Shown: positions 43,683 to 53,350, numbered from the stretch's first letter. The stretch is 64,000 nt of DNA from Candidatus Terasakiella magnetica (GCF_900093605.1 NZ_FLYE01000004.1:1-64000); one strand, 5' to 3'. Program-made: numbers and translations. The notes: a model not told the origin generated them from the sequence alone.

Positions 43683-44870
43683 CTATTTCTTCTCAACCCA
43701 CATCATCAGCAAATAAGCCGTTAAAGCCAGAACCGTAAAACCACCCACAAGCGGCACAAGCGTCTGGTCATAAAGCTGCCCGATAATGGTGCCCAGCGTC
43801 ATTGAGGTAAAGGTCGTGCCTGCGCCAATGATGGAAGAGGCAATGCCTGCAATATGGCCCATCGGCTCCATCGCCATGGCATTGGCATTGCCAAATAAAA
43901 TCCCCATAAAGAAGAAGATGACGATCATCGCCCCCATAAACAGGGCAAAGGGCGGATGCCCCTCAACCATGAGCAAATAGGTCAAAAACGTCCCACTTGA
44001 AATGATCATCAAGGCCAAGGAAGATTGCATCAAAGCACGCATCCCATATTTCATGACAATCTTGCCATTAACCAATGAGGATGCCCCCACGGCCAAGGCC
44101 AGCATGGCAAAATACAATGGGAACATCTCATCAATGCCATAGATATCAAAATAGAGCAGCTTGGCGGTATTGAGGTAAGTGACCAGACAGCCAAAAGCCA
44201 TCCCGCCAATAATCATATAGCCCACGGAAAAACGGTTTCTCAGCACCTCAATGGTGCCACGCAGGACCGAAGCCAAGGAAAAAGGGATACGCCTGTCTTT
44301 GGGCAGGGTTTCCGGTTGGCGGGTATAAAGCCAGATGAGATTAACAAAAGCGAGCACGGCAAAGAGATAAAAGATACTTTCCCAGCTGCTATAAACCAGC
44401 ATCAAAGCCCCAAAGGTAGGCGCAAGTGCAGGCATGAGGATAAAGATGGTAATGACAAAAGACATGATGCGCGCCATCTCACGCCCGGCATATTGGTCGC
44501 GCACAAAGGCAATGGAGACCGTGCGTGGCCCAGCCACACCAAAGCCTTGCAAGAACCGCCCTGCCAGCATCACATCATAGGTCGGGGCAAAGGCGGAGAT
44601 TAAAGAGCCGATGATAAACAGAACCAACCCCATATAAGTGGCAGGTTTGCGCCCGATGGAATCAGAAAGAGGGCCATAGAACAATTGCCCAATTGCCATC
44701 CCCAAAAACACAATCCCGACAACCAGCTGAACCTCATTGGCGTCTTTGATCTCAAAACTCGCCGCAATGGCGTGAAAAGCCGGCAAGATCGCATCAATGG
44801 CCAAAGCCACCAACGACATGAGAAATGCCATCAGCGCAATAAACTCGCCCGTCGTCTGTTTCTTTTCCAT
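43683..44870 (-). CDS. Bcr/CflA-type MFS drug efflux transporter
   Basis: 395 residues with twelve predicted membrane helices. The MFS loop 2-3 motif is GPLSDSIGRKPATYMGL, and the drug/H+ antiporter helix 5 motif is GFGVAGPRTVSIAFVRDQYAG, placing it in the 12-helix Bcr/CflA group. It would export drugs or metabolites by proton exchange at the inner membrane. Single gene; no regulator gene adjacent. Confidence 0.88.
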   Translation of the reverse strand: MEKKQTTGEFIALMAFLMSLVALAIDAILPAFHAIAASFEIKDANEVQLVVGIVFLGMAIGQLFYGPLSDSIGRKPATYMGLVLFIIGSLISAFAPTYDVMLAGRFLQGFGVAGPRTVSIAFVRDQYAGREMARIMSFVITIFILMPALAPTFGALMLVYSSWESIFYLFAVLAFVNLIWLYTRQPETLPKDRRIPFSLASVLRGTIEVLRNRFSVGYMIIGGMAFGCLVTYLNTAKLLYFDIYGIDEMFPLYFAMLALAVGASSLVNGKIVMKYGMRALMQSSLALMIISSGTFLTYLLMVEGHPPFALFMGAMIVIFFFMGILFGNANAMAMEPMGHIAGIASSIIGAGTTFTSMTLGTIIGQLYDQTLVPLVGGFTVLALTAYLLMMWVEKK

Positions 44871-44955
44871 TATGATCGCGCCTTATATGGTTGAGGGTGT
44901 CTTATAAGGCAAATCAAAAACCAGCGCTGTGAAGGAGTTCACAAAATTGAGCGAA

Positions 44956-45600
44956 TTAACGTTTCATCAGGCCCGCTGCACCGCCGTGGCCTGTAAGCTT
45001 ACAAAAGACATCTTCAATTTTTGAAAAGATTTTCTTGCGGGTTTTGACCGCCGCAATCACATCCATTAAACGGCGGCGATAAAACAAGATGGTTTCTTCT
45101 GCATTTTCCGACTCGTCATTAAGCCAGAAGACCATGGTCGCACTATATACAGCCGCGAGTGAGGCACGCTTGGTATAATAATTAAAGTCAACGGACTCAT
45201 CACCACAACACCACCACATCTCATCCACCGCTTTCCACACCACAGCAACACCTTCAGGTGCATTTTGCACCAGGGCGTAATGGGACATGGCCTTGCGCAC
45301 AGCTTCACGGTACGGGCCTTCAATTTCAAGGCGGATACGCATGGCGGCTTCTAGGCGTTGGCCCACACCCATTTTTTCAAGATCGGTTTCTTCCAGCTTT
45401 GCCGCCATCTGGCGATTGATATAATCGGCAAAATGGGCGAGCACATCACTGATCCCATAAGGAAAAGCACGCACAGCCATAGACGCATCATAACCAGCTT
45501 CAATCGCACCCTCTTCAACCGCGCTATCCGTCCAGCCATCAAAAATCACATTGGGCAAAGTGCCTAGAAGGATTTCGTCCTTAACCTTAATGTCCTGCAT
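44956..45600 (-). CDS. COQ9-family ubiquinone biosynthesis protein
   Basis: 214 residues. The N-terminal half is helical (GWTDSAVEEGAIEAGYD), and the conserved COQ9 signature is in VDEMWWCCGDESVDFNYYTKRASLAAVYSATMVFWL. COQ9 is a lipid-binding partner of the COQ7 hydroxylase in ubiquinone synthesis; alphaproteobacterial relatives are its bacterial counterparts. It lies 5 bp after the peptide deformylase gene and is likely cotranscribed. Confidence 0.88.
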   Translation of the reverse strand: MQDIKVKDEILLGTLPNVIFDGWTDSAVEEGAIEAGYDASMAVRAFPYGISDVLAHFADYINRQMAAKLEETDLEKMGVGQRLEAAMRIRLEIEGPYREAVRKAMSHYALVQNAPEGVAVVWKAVDEMWWCCGDESVDFNYYTKRASLAAVYSATMVFWLNDESENAEETILFYRRRLMDVIAAVKTRKKIFSKIEDVFCKLTGHGGAAGLMKR

Positions 45601-45605
45601 TGCCT

Positions 45606-46136
45606 TTAATCCTGACTTGCTGCTTTTTGCATTTCTTCAACATAGCCGAAACTGCCCATGTCGTCCATGCGTTGCGGATATAAAATACCGTCTAGATGGT
45701 CACATTCATGTTGAACAACACGGGCATGGAATCCAGTTGCCTCGCGCTCAATCAGCTCCCCATCAAGGCCATAGCCGCGATATTTGATCTTGCTGTAACG
45801 AGAAACTTTACCCGTCATAGTTGGGATAGAAAGGCACCCCTCATAGCCAGCTTCTTTTTCCTCACCCATGGGTTCAATTTCAGGGTTGATCAAGACCGTA
45901 AGACCGATCTCATCCTCAGAACTTTCTGCAACGTCGCGTCCGCGCGGCACATGAAAAATCACCACGCGCAAGGGCACATGCACCTGTGGGGCGGCTAATC
46001 CTGCGCCTGTGGCATCTTCCATGGTTTCAATCATATCTGAAACCAGATGTTCAATCTCAGGCGCTGTTGGGTCTTCAACCGGGGCTGCGATTGTTTTTAA
46101 GACCGGATGGCCCATACGCGCGATTTTCAAGATCAC
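45606..46136 (-). CDS. def: Peptide deformylase
   Basis: 176 residues with all three deformylase motifs: GAGLAAPQV, EGCLSIP (zinc/iron Cys) and QHECDHLDG (two His ligands and catalytic Glu). It removes the N-formyl group from nascent proteins. It carries a few extra residues (VPRGRDVAESSEDEIG), and no fmt gene is adjacent, so it may be a second def copy. Followed directly by the COQ9 gene. Confidence 0.93.
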   Translation of the reverse strand: MILKIARMGHPVLKTIAAPVEDPTAPEIEHLVSDMIETMEDATGAGLAAPQVHVPLRVVIFHVPRGRDVAESSEDEIGLTVLINPEIEPMGEEKEAGYEGCLSIPTMTGKVSRYSKIKYRGYGLDGELIEREATGFHARVVQHECDHLDGILYPQRMDDMGSFGYVEEMQKAASQD

Positions 46137-46351
46137 AGCAGTTACCTTTAAGATAAGGGGTTAACTCAGTCCTCTTGATATACTCTTCAAGCCGCTTTCC
46201 AACAATAAAAAAGATCGTCCCCAAAGGGGAATTTGCCTGAATCTACTTTACGCCATATGAATCATATGCTACAGACCCGCTTCCTTTTACATCTTTGTCA
46301 AAGGAATGGGCATATGGCCCAGTTGTTATTTATGAGAAGGAGGCCCTGACC

Positions 46352-46558
46352 ATCGTACAGGTAGTAGTTCGCGACAATAATGTCGACCAGGCACTTAAAG
46401 CACTTAAAAAGAAAATGCAGCGTGAAGGCGTTTTCCGTGAAATGAAACTTCGCCGTCACTATGAAAAGCCATCTGAGAAAAAAGCTCGTGAAGACGCAGA
46501 AGCTGTACGTCGTGCCCGTAAGCTTGAGCGCAAACGCCTAGAGCGTGAAGGCTTCTAA
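46352..46558 (+). CDS. rpsU: Ribosomal protein bS21
   Basis: 68 residues when counted from the ATC at 46352; conserved core [20 protein letters not shown]...KPSEKKARE and an Arg/Lys-rich tail ending EREGF. The difficulty is the start. The strong SD AAGGAGG (46337-46343) is followed eight bases later by ATC, with no ATG, GTG or TTG in frame between it and the conserved sequence. The only standard in-frame start is TTG at 46295, which would add an unconserved extension that reads through the SD. CTG at 46346 is too close to the SD. A non-canonical AUC start, like the AUU of infC, is the best fit. bS21 joins the 30S platform and aids initiation. Confidence 0.9.
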   Translation: MVQVVVRDNNVDQALKALKKKMQREGVFREMKLRRHYEKPSEKKAREDAEAVRRARKLERKRLEREGF

Positions 46559-46716
46559 ACACCCTTTCTCAATTTTGGGAAAAACCGTGTTTAACTGACT
46601 ATATTTTCTATCGGATATCTTTCATGCCTGAAGGGATATTCGACACTATTACTACTTGAAAGGTGGTGATGTGGGCTTGTGGTTCGTCTCTTCGAATCGC
46701 ACCTCATTTACCCTTC

Positions 46717-46760
46717 AAAAAAGGCGAAAGCGCTTTCATCAGCAGCTTTCGCCTTTTTTT
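46717..46760. terminator. Strong bidirectional terminator between rpsU and a hemerythrin gene
   Basis: AAAAAAGGCGAAAGC pairs with GCTTTCGCCTTTTTT around a 13-nt loop; long T run on plus and A run on the left, so it serves both converging transcripts. It lies about 160 nt past the rpsU stop, giving rpsU a long 3' UTR or leaving room for a small RNA. Confidence 0.9.
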
Positions 46761-46787
46761 ATTTTCAGATTATGACAGCGTCACGGA

Positions 46788-47186
46788 TTATTTATTAATC
46801 CAGTCCTTATAGGCCTGATCGGCCGTCAGAATATGCGATAAGAGCCAGTCGCGCAAAAAATCATGCACATTAGAGCCAATGCTCATATTCGCTTCATTGG
46901 CGCTTTTAAAGCTTTCCTTGGCTGTATTTAACCAATCACGAAATTCATTATGTTGGCGGATATGGGCATCCAGATCATCATAATTACACGCGATGAGCTT
47001 TTCTTCCTCATCAGCGAAATGCTCACCTACATAAAGGTCAAGCTTATCAAAGGTAATTGCCAAAGCACTGGCATCAAGATCATGATCTTCCAAGCGATCA
47101 ATCAGGCTGAAAAGGTTCTGGTGCTGGCGGTCAATCTCACCATCACCAACGCTATATTCGTCTTTCCATTTCAAACGGGTCATCAC
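46788..47186 (-). CDS. Single-domain bacteriohemerythrin
   Basis: 132 residues; start may be the second Met (47183). All di-iron ligands are visible: EYSVGDGEIDRQHQ, HFADEEE, HIRQHNEF and HILTADQAY. It reversibly binds oxygen (or NO) in the cytoplasm and may deliver or sense it. It resembles the C-terminal domain of the fusion protein at 3249-5870. Converges on rpsU. Confidence 0.93.
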   Translation of the reverse strand: MMTRLKWKDEYSVGDGEIDRQHQNLFSLIDRLEDHDLDASALAITFDKLDLYVGEHFADEEEKLIACNYDDLDAHIRQHNEFRDWLNTAKESFKSANEANMSIGSNVHDFLRDWLLSHILTADQAYKDWINK

Positions 47187-47259
47187 TTTTCCCCATATTC
47201 AAAAGTTGAACGATTTTATAACAGTTTTCCGATTTTTCGCACTTGACCCTGCTCAAGAC

Positions 47260-47817
47260 TTAAATACAGGCAAAGATGTCCTGCATAGAAACAACTTGGG
47301 CATAATCCCCATTAAGCACAGATAAAGCCAGCTGATGCACGTCTTCACCTTTCCATTCACGTCCAAGCATATCCACTTGGCTGGCGGCTGAACAGGCATC
47401 ACTGACCACATAGGTGTCAAACTTCAAGCCTGCAGCGTGACGCACGGTGGCATCCACGGTATTGTGGGTATAGGCACCACAAACAACCAGCTTTTCGCAG
47501 CCATCCATGCGCAACATGGAGCCCAGCGCCGTGTTTAAAAACGCACTGCCATATTCCTTACCCACCACAGGCTCACCCGCCACAGGGGCGCTCTTTTCAA
47601 TAAACTCACAAGAAGGCGACAGGCTGAAGTAAGGCGAGGTTGGCTCATGAGAAGTGTGCTTAACATGAAAAACAGGCCAATGACGCGCCCGCCATAATGT
47701 GAGCAGGTCCAAAATGCGTGTGGTGAATTCAGGATTGTTCAACTCCCCCATTTCAGGTTCATTAAGTGCTTGTTGCACATCGACAATCACTAAAGCTGTT
47801 GTTGCATCTAGGTCCAT
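47260..47817 (-). CDS. Isochorismatase/nicotinamidase-superfamily hydrolase lacking the usual Cys
   Basis: 185 residues with the superfamily fold: TTALVIVDVQQAL (catalytic Asp), VVGKEYGSAF (Lys) and the loop GAYTHNTVDATVRHA. In nicotinamidase-like members the loop is TxxCV, with Cys as nucleophile; here Thr takes that place. True isochorismatases also lack the Cys, so the enzyme may hydrolyse a vinyl ether by the isochorismatase route or be inactive. Substrate unknown. It lies downstream of a pntB terminator as a single gene. Confidence 0.85.
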   Translation of the reverse strand: MDLDATTALVIVDVQQALNEPEMGELNNPEFTTRILDLLTLWRARHWPVFHVKHTSHEPTSPYFSLSPSCEFIEKSAPVAGEPVVGKEYGSAFLNTALGSMLRMDGCEKLVVCGAYTHNTVDATVRHAAGLKFDTYVVSDACSAASQVDMLGREWKGEDVHQLALSVLNGDYAQVVSMQDIFACI

Positions 47818-47837
47818 TACCCATAACCCTTACCAAA

Positions 47838-47868
47838 AGAAAAAGGCCGCCTCCAATTGAAGCGGCCC
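47838..47868 (-). terminator. Terminator of pntB
   Basis: GGCCGC (47845-47850) pairs with GCGGCC (47862-47867), about 11-nt loop, T-rich on the minus strand. Confidence 0.85.
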
Positions 47869-47925
47869 CTTACTATAAACAGGATGAATTCACTTAGCCA
47901 AGAGCTGACTGAACTCAACCCTATT

Positions 47926-49359
47926 TTATTTAATGCTCTGCAAGAGCGTATCCAGAGATGCTTTCGCATCACCATAAAACATACGTGTATTCTCTTTATA
48001 GAACAGTGGGTTTTCGATACCGGAATACCCCGTACCTTGACCACGCTTAGAAACAAACACCTGTTTCGCTTTCCAGCATTCCAAAACAGGCATGCCAGCG
48101 ATTGGCGAGTTTGGATCTTCCTGTGCAGCCGGGTTCACGATATCGTTTGAACCGATCACGATCGCCACATCTGTTTCAGGGAAATCGTCATTGATCTCGT
48201 CCATTTCCATCACGATGTCATAAGGCACTTTGGCTTCTGCCAACAAAACGTTCATATGACCGGGCAGACGACCTGCCACCGGGTGAATGGCAAAACGCAC
48301 TTCTTTACCCTGTGCACGCAAACGCTTGGTCAGCTCAGACACAGACTGTTGAGCTTGTGCAACCGCCATACCGTAGCCTGGGATGATGATGATGCTATCA
48401 GCATCTTCAAGGGCAGAAACCACGCCATCAGCATCAATTGCGATCATCTCGCCTTCAACTTCCATGGCTGGGCCACCATCGCCACCGAAACCACCAAGGA
48501 TTACGGAAACAAAGTGACGGTTCATAGCCTTACACATGATGTAAGACAGGATCGCCCCAGAAGAACCAACCAGCGCACCGGTTACGATCAACAGATCGTT
48601 GCCGAGCGTGAAACCAATTGCTGCTGCTGCCCAACCGGAATAAGAGTTCAGCATGGAAACCACAACAGGCATATCCGCCCCGCCGATCCCCATAATCAGG
48701 TGCCAGCCGATGAAACCTGCGATGATGGTGACCAGAACCATTGTCCAGATACCAAAATCGTTACAATACATGATCCCAAGGATGATAGAGATGAGCAGGC
48801 TTGCCGCATTCCAGACGTGACCGCCGGGAAGCTTAATCGGCTTACCATCAATTTTACCTGCCAGCTTACCAAAGGCCACAACAGAGCCTGTAAAGGTCAC
48901 TGCACCGATAAAGATACCGAGGAAGACTTCAACCTTTAAAATTGAAATTTCTACTTCTGTCTTATGGGCAAGTTTCTTGGCAAAACCTTTTAAGGCATCA
49001 CGCACAGACTCATCCATGGCAAGAACAGATTGAAGTTCCAATTCAGCATTCAGCCCAATAAAGACAGCTGCCAGACCGACAAAGGAATGAAGGGCTGCCA
49101 CAAGCTGTGGCATTTCCGTCATTTGGACACGTCCAGCCACATATTGACCGATAAATGCACCAACGGCGATGGCACCAATTAACCAAGCATGGTTGCCACT
49201 ATCTGGGCTAAAGACCGTCATTAAGACGGCAACAGCCATACCCACGATACCGTACCAAACGGCGCGTTTGGCTTTTTCTTGGTTTGAAAGACCACCCAGA
49301 GAAAGGATGAACAATACGGATGCTGCAATATAAGCAGCAGTCAAAACACCAAAAGTCAT
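47926..49359 (-). CDS. pntB: NAD(P) transhydrogenase subunit beta
   Basis: 477 residues; about nine membrane helices in the first 260 residues (domain II) and an NADP(H)-binding domain III ([35 protein letters not shown], ending [11 protein letters not shown]). With PntA it couples hydride transfer from NADH to NADP+ to proton flow, an NADPH source. 14 bp after pntA. Confidence 0.97.
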   Translation of the reverse strand: MTFGVLTAAYIAASVLFILSLGGLSNQEKAKRAVWYGIVGMAVAVLMTVFSPDSGNHAWLIGAIAVGAFIGQYVAGRVQMTEMPQLVAALHSFVGLAAVFIGLNAELELQSVLAMDESVRDALKGFAKKLAHKTEVEISILKVEVFLGIFIGAVTFTGSVVAFGKLAGKIDGKPIKLPGGHVWNAASLLISIILGIMYCNDFGIWTMVLVTIIAGFIGWHLIMGIGGADMPVVVSMLNSYSGWAAAAIGFTLGNDLLIVTGALVGSSGAILSYIMCKAMNRHFVSVILGGFGGDGGPAMEVEGEMIAIDADGVVSALEDADSIIIIPGYGMAVAQAQQSVSELTKRLRAQGKEVRFAIHPVAGRLPGHMNVLLAEAKVPYDIVMEMDEINDDFPETDVAIVIGSNDIVNPAAQEDPNSPIAGMPVLECWKAKQVFVSKRGQGTGYSGIENPLFYKENTRMFYGDAKASLDTLLQSIK

Positions 49360-49373
49360 TGTTTCATTTCTCC

Positions 49374-50957
49374 TTAGGACTTCTCGAACATGGCAAGCAT
49401 GCGACGCGTTACGAGGAAGCCGCCGACGATATTAATGGTCGCAATCAAGACCGAAATCGTCGCCATAATCAGCACAAGGCTACTGCTGGAACCGATCTGT
49501 AAAACAGCACCAAGAATAACAATCCCTGAAATCGCGTTTGTCACGGCCATTAATGGCGTGTGCAAAGCGTGTGAGACATTCCAGATCACTTGGAAACCAA
49601 TAAAACAGGAGAGGACGAAAACAATGAAATGCTGCATAAAGCTGGCTGGTGCAAACGCCCCAACAACAAGCATCAACAAGCCACCTGCGCCAAGCATTAT
49701 CACCTGCTTTTTAGTTGCTTCCTTGAAATCAGCCTTTTCTTTTTCACGCTTTTCTTCCGGTGTCAGTTCTTTGACTTCTGGTTTTTTCTGCGCGGCAATG
49801 GCTTTAATTTTTGGCGGTGGTGGCGGGAAGGTAATTTCACCTTCAAAGGTCACGGTCGCACCACGGATCACATCATCTTCCATATCATGGTTAACCTGAC
49901 CGTCTTTTTCTGGTGTCAGGTCTGTCATCATATGACGGATATTTGTGGAATACAGGCTAGAAGACTGCGCTGCCATTCGTGAAGGGAAGTCTGTATAGCC
50001 AATAATGGTAACGCCATTATCAGTCACAACTTTCTCATCCTTAACAGTGCCTTCAACGTTACCGCCGCGCTCTGCTGCCAAGTCAATAATAACCGAGCCG
50101 GTTTTCATGGCACCAACCATGTCTTCAAGCCACAGTTTTGGGGCTTCACGGTTGGGGATCAGGGCTGTTGTGATAACGATATCGATTTCTGGGGCCAGCT
50201 CGCGGAATTTTGCAAGCTGTGCTTCACGAAACTCTGGGGAAGAAACAGAGGCATAGCCACCTGTGGCGGCGCCGTCTTGTTGCTCTTCTTCAAAATCAAG
50301 ATAAACAAACTCAGCACCCATAGATTCAACTTGTTCTGCCACTTCTGGGCGAACGTCAAATGCATAGGTAATCGCACCCAAAGAAACAGAAGCACCAATG
50401 GCAGCAAGACCAGCCACACCAGCACCCACAACCATCACCTTTGCCGGGGGTACTTTACCCGCAGCCGTAATCTGGCCTGTAAAGAAGCGACCAAAGTTGT
50501 TACCCGCTTCAATAACCGCACGATAACCAGCGATATTTGCCATGGACGACAAGGCATCCATTTTTTGTGCACGCGAAATACGCGGGACCATTTCCATGGC
50601 GATTACATTGGCACCGGAGGCTTTTGCAGCTTCCATACCGTCTTCGTTACCTGCCGGATTAAAGAAAGAGATCAGAGTCTTTTCTTTGCTCAGATGCTTG
50701 AGCTCAGCTTTTTCAGGCTCGCGCACTTTGGCAATGATGTCAGCTTTTTCCCAAAGGGCTTTCGCTGTTTTTACAATCTCAACACCCGCCTCTTCATAAG
50801 CTTTATCAGAAAAGCCTGCCGATACACCCGCACCAGATTGAACAGCACAGCGATATCCAAGCTTCTGAAGCTGGGTAGCGGACTCTGGCGTCATTGCAAC
50901 ACGCGCTTCTCCTTGGAAAAGCTCTTTAGGCGTTCCTATAATCTGTCCGTTATCCAT
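49374..50957 (-). CDS. pntA: NAD(P) transhydrogenase subunit alpha
   Basis: 527 residues. Domain I binds NAD(H) ([38 protein letters not shown]). An Ala/Pro-rich linker ([16 protein letters not shown]) leads to a charged helix and four membrane helices. It is the single-polypeptide alpha form as in E. coli; many alphaproteobacteria split it into PntAA and PntAB. The start has GGAGG nearby (CTGGAGGATTTATG). It heads the pntAB operon. Confidence 0.97.
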   Translation of the reverse strand: MDNGQIIGTPKELFQGEARVAMTPESATQLQKLGYRCAVQSGAGVSAGFSDKAYEEAGVEIVKTAKALWEKADIIAKVREPEKAELKHLSKEKTLISFFNPAGNEDGMEAAKASGANVIAMEMVPRISRAQKMDALSSMANIAGYRAVIEAGNNFGRFFTGQITAAGKVPPAKVMVVGAGVAGLAAIGASVSLGAITYAFDVRPEVAEQVESMGAEFVYLDFEEEQQDGAATGGYASVSSPEFREAQLAKFRELAPEIDIVITTALIPNREAPKLWLEDMVGAMKTGSVIIDLAAERGGNVEGTVKDEKVVTDNGVTIIGYTDFPSRMAAQSSSLYSTNIRHMMTDLTPEKDGQVNHDMEDDVIRGATVTFEGEITFPPPPPKIKAIAAQKKPEVKELTPEEKREKEKADFKEATKKQVIMLGAGGLLMLVVGAFAPASFMQHFIVFVLSCFIGFQVIWNVSHALHTPLMAVTNAISGIVILGAVLQIGSSSSLVLIMATISVLIATINIVGGFLVTRRMLAMFEKS

Positions 50958-51312
50958 AAATCCTCCAGTATTTCATTCGATTCATTTGAGGTTATCCGTT
51001 TATGTCAGTGGTCTTCTCAGCTAAATGCTTTGAAATGTAATGCGCACTTTGCCCTCCGTTGGTTAGCCCCAACGGAAAACAAAATACGCTGCATTCACTT
51101 ATTACCCGAGCTTTATGCCTTGGTCATACCAGTAACCGCAAGTCCTTCATTAGTCGAACCCTGCATTTTTGTATGCGGCGCAACATTATAAAAATATAAT
51201 ATTGACATGCTTTTTGAGGGGGTCTCTTAGCTTCGAAGCATTCTAAAAGGCGCAGAAAACAGCGATTTTTTATGCTGCCCTGCAATAAAGTGGTATTACA
51301 ACTCCGATTTAT
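50958..51312. other. 355-bp leader/promoter region of pntAB with an inverted repeat
   Basis: The region holds the pntA promoter on the minus strand. TCCGTTGG (51055-51062) and CCAACGGA (51069-51076) form a perfect 8-bp inverted repeat with a 6-nt spacer, about 100 bp before the pntA start, without a T run. It could be an operator or an RNA hairpin in the leader. Nothing else was recognised; the left part towards the DUF454 stop is AT-rich. Confidence 0.45.
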
Positions 51313-51705
51313 CTACTGTGACTTTATTGCAACAGCTGAAGGACTAGGACGCGATAAAATAAAAGTTGCAACCGCAACCATTATAACCCCAAGTGATATG
51401 GGAACATATATATTCTCACTCATGAGTAATGAGAATCCAACAGAAACGGTCATCAGCGACAAAGATAGAATCTTCGCTTTTGGTGCGATGGCTCCATGTT
51501 CAAACCAGTTGCGGATATGATGACCGTATTTCGGATGGGTAAAGAGCCAGCGTTTTAAACGTGGTGAACTTTTACTAAAGGCCCAAACGGCAACCAACAA
51601 AAAAGGCGTGGTCGGTAAAATCGGTAAAAAAGCACCCACAAAGCCAAGGCCAGTAAAGAACCAGCCAATGCTCAGATAAATCGTTTTTCTCACGTTACGC
51701 GTCAT
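51313..51705 (-). CDS. YbaN/DUF454-family membrane protein
   Basis: 130 residues. YLSIGWFFTGLGFVGAFLPILPTTPFLLVAVWAFSKSSPR with its helix break at LPTTPF and the following WLFTHPKYGHHIRNW is the DUF454 signature. Two to three membrane helices. Function of the family is unknown. The next gene upstream (SDR) ends 53 bp away. Confidence 0.88.
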   Translation of the reverse strand: MTRNVRKTIYLSIGWFFTGLGFVGAFLPILPTTPFLLVAVWAFSKSSPRLKRWLFTHPKYGHHIRNWFEHGAIAPKAKILSLSLMTVSVGFSLLMSENIYVPISLGVIMVAVATFILSRPSPSAVAIKSQ

Positions 51706-51758
51706 AAAAAGATATCTTGTGAGGCCTCAGGGACTTTTCAAGATTAAACTACTCTTCT

Positions 51759-52487
51759 TTAAGCCTCAATCTCTTTTCCATCCCATGCCAGCACGCGCCC
51801 ACTGTCATTTGCACAGACACCGCCAAGAACATCCATGAGCTTTCCTGCCGCATATGTGGGGGTAAAGAGACCACCTTGTACCGCATTTTCTTGATAAGGC
51901 TTGGAAAAGGCCGTATCCACGCCCCCTGGGTGCAAGCCAATCACAGCAGCCTTTTGATTATTTTGAGCGGCCTCAATTGCAGCGCATTTGATCATCATAT
52001 TTAACGCCGCTTTAGAGGCGCGATAACCATACCAGCCCGCCATTTGATTATCTGAAACACAGCTAATGCGTGATGACATCGCCGCAAAAATGCTGGTTTT
52101 CTTATTGTTGAGCTTTGGGATGGCATGTTTTGCCACCAGCATGGGCCCAACGGAATTTATATGGAAATAGTTTAATAATTTTTCCCATTCCAATTCCTTC
52201 AAGTTCCTCTCTGGAACAACACTATTGCCTTCTTTTAAAATCCCCGTCGCCACAAGGATTAAATCCAAGGGCCTTTGCATGGCGGCTACTTCAATAACCT
52301 GTTTTATTTTACCTTCATCATCATAATCAAATAAGAAGGGTGTTACCTTGGGAGAGGCGTGAGAAAAAACACTGCGCGCCCCTGCATAGACCCTCTCAAC
52401 GCTATCAATTTTGAGTATCCTTTCAAGTAACGCATTTCCCAACCCGCCTGAAACCCCAAAAATCATAACATTTTTAAAATGATGCAT
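51759..52487 (-). CDS. Short-chain dehydrogenase/reductase (CsgA-like)
   Basis: 242 residues from ATG 52487, which has AGAGGAT upstream; earlier in-frame ATGs exist at 52505 and 52535 but add a tail before the Rossmann fold. Cofactor motif IFGVSGGLGNALL, catalytic Ser in AAMSSRISC and YGYRASK (Tyr/Lys). Asp in LFDYDD may set cofactor choice. Substrate unknown; LHPGGVDTAFSKPY is typical of CsgA-like SDRs. Monocistronic or paired with DUF454. Confidence 0.85.
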   Translation of the reverse strand: MHHFKNVMIFGVSGGLGNALLERILKIDSVERVYAGARSVFSHASPKVTPFLFDYDDEGKIKQVIEVAAMQRPLDLILVATGILKEGNSVVPERNLKELEWEKLLNYFHINSVGPMLVAKHAIPKLNNKKTSIFAAMSSRISCVSDNQMAGWYGYRASKAALNMMIKCAAIEAAQNNQKAAVIGLHPGGVDTAFSKPYQENAVQGGLFTPTYAAGKLMDVLGGVCANDSGRVLAWDGKEIEA

Positions 52488-52633
52488 CGGCAATATCCTC
52501 TTCATTCTTATAAAGAAGATATAAGGACTGACCAAGCGGTCAAAAACCCGTATGGATACTTAGATGCAAAAGTATACCTCTATAAAGACAGGTAATTCAG
52601 GCCCTATTTATCCTAGGGTCAGGACCTATTAAT

Positions 52634-53350
52634 TTATCTCGCACGCCATGGTTTCGTTGGATGATCCCGAGAAACCCATTCCTTCCCACAATCCTCACTG
52701 CGCATGGGAAAAGTCATTTTCTGATCATCGTCATAGGATCGGGATTTATCAAAAAACGGTATCGTTACTGTTTTGGCTTTTATTTTTTCTTCCTCAACAT
52801 ACCAAAGTGAGTGGCTATTGATAAAACTCCCCCGTTTAAACCCTTTTGAGCCATCATAATAATGGGTGGAAAAATGAACATGAGGATATTGTGTGCGACC
52901 TGTTAACCCATTTAAGCCGATTACTTGCCCCCGCTTAACTTCACTGCCAAGTTTTAACTCTTTAGGGATTTGTTCCAAATGAACATAGGTCGAAACGATA
53001 TTACCATGGCGCAATAAAATAAGTGCGCCATTTGAAACAGCTTCATCACTGTCATCATCACGGATAATTTTTACGATTTCCCCAGGTGCGGCTGCAATAA
53101 TGGGAACAAAAATATCACTTTTAATATCAATCCCTAAATGTACCCGATCTCTTTTACCCGACCCCTTAATTGCAAATAGGTCTGAACCAATATTACAATG
53201 TTGGTAATCGACAAGATAGCCACCAGTCACTTTGGGCCCCGGACCAGAAGTATCCTCAAGATACTGCTCCCCCTTTAGACTATAACCATCGGTCTGGCAC
53301 GCACTCAGTAAAAAGAGGCAAGCCACTGCAAAATACTGTTTATTTTTCAT
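52634..53350 (-). CDS. M23 (LytM-type) peptidase lipoprotein
   Basis: 238 residues. Lipobox LLSAC near residue 18 after a hydrophobic core. The peptidase core keeps HLGIDIK (HxxxD), YVHLEQIP and HVHFSTHYY, so both zinc ligands and the catalytic His are present. It should cleave peptidoglycan cross-bridges in the periplasm, anchored to a membrane. The C-terminal 60 residues are polar and unassigned. Opposite in phase to no partner; lies between the SDR and ssb genes. Confidence 0.87.
   Translation of the reverse strand: MKNKQYFAVACLFLLSACQTDGYSLKGEQYLEDTSGPGPKVTGGYLVDYQHCNIGSDLFAIKGSGKRDRVHLGIDIKSDIFVPIIAAAPGEIVKIIRDDDSDEAVSNGALILLRHGNIVSTYVHLEQIPKELKLGSEVKRGQVIGLNGLTGRTQYPHVHFSTHYYDGSKGFKRGSFINSHSLWYVEEEKIKAKTVTIPFFDKSRSYDDDQKMTFPMRSEDCGKEWVSRDHPTKPWRAR

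Noticed and set aside
46660-46715. tRNA-like sequence (TTCGAAT loop) after rpsU
   Set aside because: The flanking five bases do not pair as a T stem and there is no D or anticodon arm or acceptor stem.
46660-46800. Short plus-strand frame starting MWACGSSL after a good SD-like AAAGGTGG
   Set aside because: It runs through the terminator stem and into the converging hemerythrin gene; no recognisable protein.
51200-51245. TTGACA-like -35 box on the plus strand
   Set aside because: No suitable -10 box at 16-18 bp and no plus-strand gene follows.
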